Source of the DNA: Haemonchus contortus
Lineage: Eukaryota; Nematoda; Chromadorea; Rhabditida; Trichostrongylidae
Length of the DNA stretch: 64,000 bases
NCBI GenBank assembly: GCA_000469685.2
Contig: LS997564.1
Coordinates: forward strand, 36,412,151-36,476,150
Direction of reading: 5' to 3'
Position 1 is the first letter of the stretch, and each line of letters starts with the position of its first letter. Positions 54,841 through 64,000 of the stretch are shown piece after piece. The translations under genes were made by a program, and so were the position numbers. The notes beneath the pieces are model-generated. The model was not told the DNA's origin. It worked only from the letters and a program-made list of their open reading frames with translations, and searched no databases.

Positions 54841-55053
54841 TCCCCGTCCCTCTAATCTACGACCGAATATCTCTTCTGAGGTGTAAACACGCATCATCTT
54901 ATGCTAAACTAATTCTGTTCGAGTGTTCGAGAAGTTTGACTTTTATTAGTTTTCCACCAATATGAATTAGCATTTACAATTAGAGCGGTTGAGGAAGGTG
55001 CTCTTTCGGGATTTAAGAGTGGTATAGAACCGTCATATAAAACTTTTTTTCAG
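54841..55053 (+). promoter_or_regulatory. Conserved 5' flank and spliced-leader acceptor, gene 3
   Basis: Blocks ACGACCGAATATCTC, GAGGTGTAAACACGCATCAT and GAGTGTTCGA match the flank of gene 2. AACTTTTTTTCAG (ends 55053) lies five bases before the start codon, a good trans-splice acceptor. Confidence 0.65.
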
Positions 55054-55058
55054 GAGAA

Positions 55059-58000
55059 ATGGTACATAACGTGAAGCAAACTGTTACAGAAGGTTTTCTT
55101 GTTTCATGCTACATCTTTGTCCTGTTTGTTATCTTCACTTCCAAGGCAAATACCTTCAAAAATGCCTTTTATACAATATTCGTGACAACAGGTAATACCT
55201 ATAGTTAGGTCCTCTCCATGTGCTATGTTGAATAATGTTATCGTGGATGGCATATTTGCGCGACCGAAATGAGCGGTATGGAAACGAAAAGTAGCTTTAA
55301 CGAGAAATAACATTTCTCTGCACTTTGACGAGCGGGAATCTGCATGAAGAACTGCCGGAAATTGTGGTAGGAGCGGCAATAGAAACTCAGCATTTAAGCT
55401 GGAAGCGGTCATTTGAATATTGTGACGGATATTCGCTTGCCTCTGAAACATTCGTCACTCAAGATAGTGAGACGACAGAAGGTCAAAGTATATTAGACGT
55501 TCTATAAAGACGGGGCAGAGTACGTGTACTGTTCGTGACCATGTTTCACTGTCTGAGCCGACCGAAGAATCTGCTTTCGACGACCCACCTACTGTGGATC
55601 TACCGATGAAATGTCGCTCCGTTCATCTCGATGTGTATGTAAAAGTGGAGCACTGGCACAGTCGTGTCCGAAATGAGGGTAATCGGGCCGCACGAGTTCT
55701 GAGCAGAGATCCCGTATAATTTGCAGACCCTCGGCAAAAAAAAGGACTCTAGAGTTGAATATCTTCTTCAGTGAGACTTGCAGAAGAATCTTGTTCGAGT
55801 ACGAGCTCTGTGGACTTTTGCGCCGTTCGTAGATGACTGAGGCTTCGACTCCATCTCCGAGCATTACCTGTGCCATTGCGTAGAGTGGACCTTGCATCAC
55901 TAAATACCATAGACTATAAATCAGCTTGCCCCTTGGACAATCCTTACTCTTCACCTTCTGTATTCTCCCTCGCATTTTTCGGGAATGTCATATGAGGGGA
56001 GCAAGTAAATGTTCTGCCATGGGCGAACAGAGCGAGATTCGATGTTGAAGTTCCGTCATGCGTTGCATCAGAAGCAGGACATTGTCCGGCTCGTGGAAAG
56101 CCCCTCTTTGGAATCTTCTTCGAAAACATTTCGCATTAATTCGCTCACAACTTCGAGGAGAGTCGTCCCAGCCATTGCACAGTGTCTGGCTTCATCTGGA
56201 TTCTGAAGGGTCGAGACCACCACGTGTGGTGAAACCATGCAGCTCTCTTTTATTTGCTGAAAAGGTTTTCTGTAAACCGCTGCTTGCTGGAGTCGTATAG
56301 AAAACAAACAGTTCATTTTCAGGCATCGCTGACGTTGCATCCATCTTTCTCGTATGTCTCCTGCGACTAAACTGGGAACTTAACCTAGGTGAAGATTGGC
56401 ACGACATCGTCCTATGCTGTATATTACTCGCTAATGCAGCGTTTGTTTCACATTTAATTGGAAATATACTCATTACAATCAATCGATACTCTGCTATTCG
56501 TCATCTCAACAGATACAACGTGGTAAGCCTCGAAGCCTCAATGATAGAAGTCATTTCAGGTATAGAAGAAGACGTTTATAATTCTAATCCCATGAGAAAT
56601 TCTGGCGAGAAAGGAAGTCAGTAAAAGTTATTCGTGCTATATTAGGAGCCTAAATGACTAGTTCTCCGGAGTGACAAGGGGCGCTCTTTCACACAAGCAT
56701 AGTCACGAGTTCGAGTCCCAAGATAACAGATGCCTAGCCCAAACAAATCTTTCTTTCCACCGGGGTCGGCTAATTGGTACTATGGGCGAGTATAGGTCCG
56801 CATTGCGTATTGTTTCAATTTCTAGACCAATTTTCTCATCCTGGTAGACTGCCTTCAAAAAAAACGGGAAGGAATATATTCAATTACTGAGCACACTTTC
56901 AGATTTGGACCACGAAAAATGTACGGAAAGCCGTAATTTTTCAATTCGTTGTATCATTTGCTGCGTTCGCCCACATTATCGGAGGGAAATTGAGATACGA
57001 TCATAACGCGGATGGAACTGTTACGTTCAAAGGCTTCGAAATACGCCGTGATATTGTGGGTTGCAGTTTTCAACGAAGTTTACTGTTAGAGCCATAGTGT
57101 TCTATCTACATCTACCAGTGTATTGTAAAGAAATGGGGACAGTTAAGAAGGGATATTGAAAGCCATCAATCCTTAAGATTATTCGGCTCAACTCCTTCTA
57201 TTCGTAGACCAGGAAACAACATTGAGATAAACAAGTTCTAGACTTTGTGGATGATGCAAGTTTATCCAAATTGCGGATATTGGTTGATCATTGCTGTACG
57301 CGCAGCAACGGGAGGCCAACTGAGCCCTTCATGCCTCCAAGGTCTATTACTTGGTGCTATACTAGTGTGCGAAAATAAAAGCACTACATTGCTGGCTTGC
57401 CAACGCACATTATTCTGCAAAGCGCATACCTATTTAATATCCTCCTGAATGGAAGAAAAATACGGAAGTCCCTCCCAAAACGGGACTGAATAACGTTGAA
57501 GACTTGAGTCTTTCGTTTTTTCAGGTCATCAGGTTCACTGTAGTTGGAGCATCAATAACTTACATCATAGTAAGCTTTGTTTTCAACGCGAGATCAGTCT
57601 TCGAATGGAAGCGTCTGACGAAAATCAATGGTCCGCCAAGGAATCGTCTTAATGAAAAGGTGGAATATTCGTTCTGAGAGGGAGTAGCTATTATTCATAG
57701 ATCCAGCCAGTTCGATGACGGCTTAAACTCTCTAATACCTTACTAAATAGTAGGTTTCTAATGCCTTCAGCGCCTACTAATTCACGCAATGCTGGTCTTC
57801 ATCTGTACACTATCGTTTTGCTCATTGCAATTCGCAAAGGCAATCGCTGTGCTCAGTGGTATGGACAAGTTGAATGCTCAGTTATCGATGCAAGTTGGTT
57901 TTTCTGCCCCTAGTTGCGTCAGTCCACAGACGCATTCAGTACGCTACTACTATTCTATGAGCTACATTAAGAGGTCTAAAGGGTGCCACTATGTTTTCCC

Positions 58001-58232
58001 TAAAAGAGTGAAACGGCGGCGAAAATGCTTTATGTGTATGATCTATCGGATATTTCAGACGTACTGGATTAACGATCTCATGGTGAGTATACCGCCATTT
58101 TCCCTGCTGTTGCTCTCTTCAGATCTTCGACAGGAAGTTTACAGAATTTTCCGACTTAAAAAAACGCCGAATGTTGTGAATGCGTCTGTTTTCTATCGCA
58201 ACACTAGGATAACCGTAGTGAAAAAGTTTTGA
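55059..58232 (+). CDS. Serpentine chemoreceptor, srv/srg type, gene 3
   Basis: Six predicted exons: 55059-55191, 56323-56522, 56903-57055, 57525-57659, 57771-57893, 58059-58232; 305 residues. Starts MVHNVKQTVTEGF like gene 2, its closest relative. Motifs: GIADVASIF, LIGNILITINRYSAI, IWTTKNV, EWKRLTKI, a TM6 segment in exon 5 and MVSIPPFSLLLLSSDLR in exon 6. All splice sites are GT-AG and phases agree with genes 1 and 2. Intron 1 is enlarged to 1.1 kb by foreign sequence. No coding lesion is seen. Confidence 0.85.
55560..56310 (-). pseudogene. Unrecognised exon-like pieces inside gene 3 intron 1
   Basis: Minus-strand frames with protein-like composition: one at 56340-56068 (HVVVSTLQNPDEARHC, LLEVVSELMRNVFEED), another at 55975-55589 (VMLGDGVEASVIYERR, EGLQIIRDLCSEL). 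They are interrupted by stops and frame changes. An AG acceptor-like site precedes the first. This suggests a captured fragment of a host gene. I do not recognise the family. Confidence 0.4.
56645..56830 (+). repeat. tRNA-derived SINE copy 8 (gene 3 intron 2)
   Basis: Head with AGTGACAAGGGGCGC, B box GTTCGAGTCCC (near 56711), body CACCGGGGTCGGCTAATTGGTAC. Truncated 3' end. Confidence 0.65.
57360..57522 (+). repeat. tRNA-derived SINE copy 9, degenerate (gene 3 intron 3)
   Basis: Keeps AATAAAAGCACTAC, GCTGGCTTGCC, CCTGAATGGAAG and AAAACGGGACTGAAT, corresponding to the body in gene 2 intron 3. Confidence 0.5.
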
Positions 58233-59458
58233 TGTGTCCAAGTGTGTCCGTTTTCCATTGGAACAGTGGAACATGCGTGATTGTGGCATTAATTGATTTT
58301 GGTTTTTTTTCAGTTAACCTTATTTCCGGAATAAATCGTAAAAATATTAACAATGGATGCACGTGCTCATGTTCTCACCGTGAGATTTATCATTGCTACA
58401 CACATGACCGAGTGTGAACTGGGCGAATTGCGTACTTTATAATGTAGAATGACGAGTCGCACACTTGATAATGTAGAATGTTGAAATGGAGGCCTACACA
58501 ACTATGTTAGAGACCAGAGAGACTAAAGAAAACAAAATGGACTAGGTCAAACGGGTTTTGGACCAAGTCGTACTTCCAACATATAATAGGTACCAGAAGT
58601 CAATAAGATTCGGGATTTTCCGTGATCTCTAGCCAGTGTCGTTTAATTTCTTCAATTTTTCCTTCAAGCAAATCCTGTCTACTGCAGCCAACTCAGCAGA
58701 GCAAAAAAGACTCATCTTATAAGGTGATATTTCTTTCAATTACTAGCATCACCGTGATAAGAGTTTGCAACTTCAATCGACCCAAAGTTTCTGCGCTGAC
58801 ATTGAGCCAAGCGCTATCTCACATCGTTTCTCCCTCTGGAAGGTTAGATCCCAGGTATGAAACATGGATGAAGTACGCGTATCAAGTGAGTGTGAGGCTC
58901 AAAGAATATCAGACAAAGCCACTGAGGAATGTTGCCGAGAGCCCAATACTACCAGTCGATCCTCATGCAGCTAGCTCATGCCATTGCTGAGAGCATTCAC
59001 GACTTGTTTTAAACGAGGTCACGTTCACTTCGGAGAATGAAAAGTATGGCTTTATGCGAAAGCGCCCAAACCATTTTATCAATTGTTATCAAAATAGGAG
59101 CCGATAGTTTTTGCTCATTCCTGTCTTTTCTTCATATAGTCGCCACTACCGCGACACTATATTCCATAATCAAAGTATGTTATAAACTTCCAAGTTCGAC
59201 TTTCAATAAATCCTGGCATAACCCTGAGTAGTCATCGTGGGATTTCTGTTTAAACTAGTAGCAAAGATGACCAGCGAATTTTATTTGACTGACGCTCCGA
59301 CCTTGTCGGCCTCTGCTAAACCTAAGTTTTTTTTCACCTGAGTTGCAACACATTTTGCAACACACATTACATTTCGAATGGTGATTATGATTCGAAGCCG
59401 TGCACAATACTTTGCTACTACTGTTGCTTTTTTCAATAAATTATCTAAATTTCTGGGC
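58233..59458. other. 3' flank of gene 3
   Basis: Homologous over most of its length to 36474-37338 plus 39290-39640, and partly to 46124-46400. No intact frame is conserved among the three, so it is treated as duplicated non-coding spacer. It provides the uninterrupted version of the site of the PLE relic at 37339 (near 59105). Confidence 0.6.
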
Positions 59459-59612
59459 GAAGGTGGTGTAGTGAAAAGTGGCGCACTATATCACACGCAC
59501 GGTTAGGTGTTCGAATCCCGTATCGATATCCGCCTTGGCCAACCGACCTTCCACCCTCCTGGGGCCGATTAATTGGTACCAGACTCGTCCATTATGATAA
59601 GAGCACCGAATT
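59459..59612 (+). repeat. tRNA-derived SINE copy 10
   Basis: The best-preserved head: A box TGGTGTAGTG (59464-59473), B box GTTCGAATC (59509-59517), then CGATATCCGCCTTGGCCAAC and CAGACTCGTCC. The body is cut off and followed by (ATTT)n. Confidence 0.8.
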
Positions 59613-60035
59613 TATTTATTTATTTATTTGATAAGACATCACAAGGACGTGACACGAGAAAATGAATAGAATATATAATTCACACACACTTCATAAATTC
59701 ATACACAGCATCAAATCTCACCTTAACAGGGGTGTCATTGGTGGCTCCGACATCCAGAATGAGCCAGAGCATGTAATACTCAGGAAATCACTTGCACCTC
59801 AATCCACTAAAGTTAGTTGTAGAAAAGATGGCAATCGCATTGTAGCGATCGGGTAGTGGCGAGGCGGTGTTCAGAAGCTTAGTTGCTTAGTCAGAAGCTT
59901 CATTACCACATAACATCCCGATAAAACTATGAGTTGTGTATGAAGCATGGTGTGCCGAATGAGATTATCGACGATTAATGCGCTTTGTTCTTCATATCGT
60001 CATTCGAATCATAGAGACAAGATTTGTTGTGAAAC
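59610..60035. other. Unassigned DNA with a TTTA microsatellite
   Basis: (TTTA)n lies at 59611-59630. The rest shows no recognised feature. Confidence 0.4.
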
Positions 60036-60037
60036 TA

Positions 60038-61279
60038 TTAGGTTGTCGGAAAAGTGTTTGCGCATTTTGGTTTCCATGTTGTGAAATCTTTGGGGATTGC
60101 TCTAGAACCTCCACTACGGAATATGTGTAAGTGCAAGTCAATGCACTTTCCACACCATATCTGCCGTAGCATTTCGCAACGGTTATGGCTGCAAGAATCG
60201 CTCTCGACCCAAAGCGAGTCGAACTGCTTTTGCTTTATAAGTTCAGAAAAAACGTTAATCCAAATTGAGCGACAGGGGGAATATGCGATGCGATAGGACC
60301 CTTCATTGTCTCTAATAGCACATCAAGAAGTTGGTACAAGAAGTTCAAAAATGGCCACTTTGACAGGACCGAAGAACCACAATCTAGGAGACTAGCTGAG
60401 CTCAATGACGACTATCTCCTGAAGCTGGTTGAAGAAGATTCCAGGTTCAGTACCCATCAGCTGAAACAGGAGTTCATAGCCATCACGACACAAAAGCTGT
60501 CCATTTGCATCGCGTTGGAAAGACATGGAGTTTCGGAGATATGGATAAGTTTTGATCTGGGTGGTCACGACCTCCAAATGAAGAGGGTTTCATGCCTAAA
60601 CTTGATGACTTTCCGACGACCTCCGCATGGCTGAAAGACCTAATCACTGGCGACGAGAAGTGTGTTCCCTACTCAAACCACACGAGGAAACGCCAATGGC
60701 TTGGATGCGTAGAGCATGGAATCCTGACCTCCAATCCAGAATTCCTACCTCAGAAGGCAATGCCGAGCGTTTGAAGCCATTCAAAACGATCGTTCACTGG
60801 GACCTTCTATCACTAAACTCCGCTGTCAGCACTGAAGCCTTGTGTGCTCTGTGGACCGGATTGCTGCAGCTCTAGGAGAGAAACTCGGCAAAGTCTATTT
60901 TCTCCAAGACAGTGCTCGCCCACACTTTTTGAAGGAGGCCCAGGAGAAGCTTCAAAGCCTGGAATGGCATGTTCTGGCCCACTCACCATATTCACCAGAC
61001 CTAACTCCAACGGATCATCATCTGCTCCTGCCGCTGTCGGACCATCCGAAAAATAAGAAGTTCGATTATGTGAATCAACTCGAGACGTACATTGACGAGT
61101 TTTCCTCCTCGAAACCTCAGGAATTCTGCGCAAGCAGGAACCACAAGTTGCTTAATGAATAGCAATACCTTATCGATAATGATGGTGCATATATTTGTTA
61201 ATTGTTAGTTATTGTGAAGGAAAAAAAAATAAATTCAAAAAAAATTGCAAAATGCGCAAAGACTTTTCCGACAACCTAA
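60038..61279. mobile_element. Full-length mariner element with TA duplications
   Basis: 1242 bp. The left end TTAGGTTGTCGGAAAAGTGT and right end ACTTTTCCGACAACCTAA form ~30-bp inverted repeats, flanked by TA at 60036-60037 and 61280-61281. Encodes a broken mariner transposase on the plus strand. Confidence 0.92.
60185..61162 (+). pseudogene. Mariner transposase, inactivated
   Basis: Start MAARIALDPKRVELL, an HTH with SWYKKFKNGHFD, DDYLLKLVEED, then the catalytic region: first Asp in TGDEKC (60652-60654), second in QDSARPH (60908-60910), third in PDLTPTDHH (61013-61015). The last two are exactly 34 residues apart, the DD34D signature of mariner. An in-frame TGA at 60266 and frame changes between 60550 and 60900 disable it. 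Confidence 0.9.
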
Positions 61280-61281
61280 TA

Positions 61282-63440
61282 GATCCTTTTATATCTTATA
61301 TCGACTTCAAACTTGTATTTTTTCCTGGAAGCATTCTGAGTAATTGAACGCAGAATTGTACATAGAATATATACATATATTTGTTGCTCTTTACTATCCC
61401 ATTACTCATATATACGGGTTCAGGCAATGCAACATCGGGACTAATCCTACAACTTGAATTTGGAAGATCCCTCGGATTACCCAGGAGGAACAGGGAGACT
61501 ATTGGGAGCCCAACCCCACCTTTTCGTGTCATCAGCGAGTCACCCGAAAAGTCATACTCGCATAAATCTCCCACGCGTGAATCACGCACAGTAGTGTAGG
61601 TCCATACTTATCGACAACAACATCGTCTTCGCAATCCATGCAATCAATTCAATGACAAGTACGATCAACGTCGCCCTGCAATTCGCTACGGAAAGCGATC
61701 GGACCACTACAATCAATCGACATCCACGTCATGTGACCTCCCGCAAGTTTACCCATGTCTTACCCTTATGCTTCGTTATCATCTGTACATTTTCACCTTT
61801 GCTTCGTGCCCATTTACTGTGTATTCTTCATTCATTTCTTGCATCCGTAGAGGACCCTATAGGCCGTACTCTATATTTTTGTTTGTCAGGCCTATTATAA
61901 GCTAATTTTCATCGACCCTTGTTCTAACGCGAACTCGGTCTAGGCCCGTCCAAAGGCGTGCAATTATATTCGGTCAAATTACATGTCGCGCTTTGCTCTC
62001 GAATGGCAGCATTTTGGCCGCCGGGAGTGTCGTGACTTTCACGTCTTGAGCGAAGCTTCTCCAATTACACGGTGTAAGGATACCGCGATGAGCTCATATT
62101 CAAATCAGCCAGAAGCCTCCAGAAGGCAGAGTGCAAGCCCTTTGGCACCAAAAGCACGCCAGTTCATCATATGTCAACCCATCGATCGGCTGCACACTAC
62201 AACGTCTCAACTACATGCAGCCACGCGAGAAGCACCGGGAGCTACCGATATTAACACAATAACTTACCCACAATGACACACGCCAGGACCACCTATGGTA
62301 TTCACTTAGTATATCTTCACCGCAGTTCACCTTAAGACTTCAATAGTTGTTCCATAGTAATTAGTAGTATTTCACCTTTTGACCATAGTTTAGTTCCATT
62401 GCTTACCCATTCCAACCTTAGCTGTCGTTACTATTGCATCATATAGCTTAGCCATATCACCGTGCTTCCTTATGCCAACACTACCACCTCATGCAGTTGT
62501 CCGGCTTTGCATCACAATTGTGCCCTTTTGTATTGAAGATTACTTATTTATTTGTCTACCTTTGCTATTCGAAGAATATGAAGGGTATTACATAACAGTG
62601 TCATCACCAATCGGTACATCTCGTGTCCTCGTTTCTCTTCTTAGCAAGTCATCCGGCTCTCGTTGTAGTCGTTCCATCCAGACGCCCGCCAGTTGGTCAT
62701 TCTTCTCGGACATTCGTCTCTCCCTTCCCTGTCATCAACCGTTGGCTCGGTTGGAGGGTTGGAATGCCCTACCGATTCCCGCAGCAGGATAGAGGCAAAA
62801 GCCACGAGCATTCACAGGCGCACACTCTCCATCAACTCTCAGGTGCGGTGGGCACCAGGAATCCCACAGCTGCGATTCTACGGGGCTCCACCGCCGATGC
62901 ATACTTCTAGTCGGAGCCCTCGTCAAGGTCACGACAACAACAAAGAATGTTCCAGCAGATGTGCAACGTAAATGTAAGCCGAAAAACTTTTCGGTAAAAG
63001 GAGTCATTGAATTCATGCTAAAGTGAGAGTATGGGCATAAAGCGAGGATCAGCCTTCGAAATTTCTATCTGACTCCCCTCCACATTTTAATGTTTCCAAG
63101 AGATTCTGAAGTAAATGCAAAGATGTTGCGTAGTAGGTGAGGGTACTTCTCCCCGAAAATCGCGTCGCGCTCACTGCACAAGATCGCGCGCAGCCGTGCT
63201 TCAATGGGGATTGTTTAAATTTAGCATGGGAGGATACGGTAGCCGCCGCGGAACCACTGCCGCTTTCCGCTAGAAATAGGGGTGAAGTAGCATCCTTAAA
63301 ACCGCAATCTTAATTCCGTGTGACCCACGATAGTAAACCTGTCCAGGGAAGATCGAAAGGGAATACGGCGAATGGGGGTAGATTTGGGATTCCTAAAGCC
63401 CTGCATGAAGTGTTGTAACGAAATTAAGGATATGTTTTTC
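61282..63440. other. Unassigned DNA
   Basis: Plus-strand frames of 60-106 codons (for example 61983-62276, 62472-62792) have Ser/Thr/Pro/His-rich content but no domain or consistent exon chain. No receptor exons 1 or 2 were found here. Confidence 0.35.
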
Positions 63441-63476
63441 ATTCCAGTCTAGAATACAGGTCGACAATCACGAAGG

Positions 63477-63632
63477 ATATGGACTAGGAAGAACGTATGC
63501 ATAGCCGTAATTTGTACGGTACGCTGTGTCCTTTGCCGCTTTTTCGCTCACATTACCGTAGCGAAATTGATATCTGTTCACAACAAGGATGGAACGACCA
63601 ACCTCAAAAGCTACGAAGTACATGTTGATATG
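63477..63632 (+). pseudogene. Chemoreceptor exon 3 remnant or partial gene 4
   Basis: Reads IWTRKNVCIAVI, then FFAHITVAKLISVHNKDGT, and ends at VDM before a GTCAGT donor, aligned with exon 3 of genes 1-3 but 3 bp longer (156 against 153). The middle is altered by compensating indels. The acceptor is degenerate (AAGG instead of CAG). Exons 1-2 are not seen upstream; later exons could lie beyond 64000. Confidence 0.65.
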
Positions 63633-64000
63633 GTCAGTTCCAGTCTTTCCGTTGGGCTGCTCGTGCGCCAAACTTTTAAGCATGTTCTTAGCCGTTTATC
63701 TATGGCCTTACTCACCGAAAAGACATTTTTCGTGCTCCGCCACACTACAAGACATTACTTCACCTGAATTCCTCCTCAGATTTTTTTTTCGAAAATAACG
63801 CACCTAGAGTGAATAACTTGAGGGTGAAAAGCTTTCGCAAGTGTGCAGCTATCAAAAAATTCACATTCGAAATTCCTCTCAAATTTGACCATAGGATATT
63901 GCTCATCGATCATGGAAAACAGTTAGTACAGCACAGGTTGATGATGCCTGATGCCCATAGAAGCCAATGTGGAATTTCCCCACCCTACCTTTTCTCTTTT
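63633..64000. other. Sequence after the exon-3 remnant
   Basis: No receptor exon 4 is recognisable before the window ends. Confidence 0.4.

Overview
The window is nematode chromosomal DNA, most likely from a clade V (strongylid/hookworm-like) worm. The grounds are srv/srg-type serpentine chemoreceptor genes with short phase-conserved exons, splice acceptors placed just upstream of start codons as expected for spliced-leader trans-splicing, RTE-type LINE pieces, and very dense small DNA transposons. The genus is inference. There is no bacterial-style operon; genes are multi-exon and much of the sequence is repeat.

Layout. (1) 1-3.6 kb: low-information DNA with the 3' end of an RTE LINE and one SINE. 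(2) 3.6-15.4 kb: a nested palindrome. Two arms (about 3.6-8.95 and 10.83-15.38 kb) are inverted copies of each other, and each arm is itself an inverted pair. The result is four copies of one four-exon gene for a 118-residue secreted protein that I do not recognise, arranged as two divergent (head-to-head) pairs. A TA-flanked Tc1-type MITE sits in the left arm only; the right arm keeps the empty site. The spacer holds a 126-bp satellite and an RTE endonuclease fragment. (3) 15.4-24 kb: a broken BEL/Pao retroelement, repetitive Ser/Thr-rich reading frames, CA microsatellites with an inverted satellite, two TTAA-flanked MITEs in opposite orientation, and a SINE. (4) 24.1-31.2 kb: a 7.1-kb block of Penelope-like elements (PLE; reverse transcriptase plus GIY-YIG endonuclease) in inverted arrangement, flanked as a whole by a 9-bp direct repeat, with hammerhead-ribozyme-like motifs in each terminal repeat. 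(5) 31.7-59.4 kb: a tandem array of three complete six-exon chemoreceptor genes (32128-35398, 39942-46123, 55059-58232). Exon lengths are identical for exons 1-5 in all three. The array also holds an orphan last exon, an orphan 5' flank and, at 63.48 kb, an orphan or partial exon 3. Its introns and spacers carry PLE relics, SINEs and MITEs. (6) 60.0-61.3 kb: a full-length but dead mariner element with TA duplications. (7) 61.3-64 kb: mostly unrecognised DNA ending in the receptor exon-3 remnant.

The chemoreceptors presumably act as 7TM receptors in sensory neurons and the four small genes encode exported proteins; both are family-level inferences. The most unusual features are the nested palindrome with conflicting similarity patterns, the two independent inverted PLE insertions that share one architecture, and the tRNA-derived SINE family.
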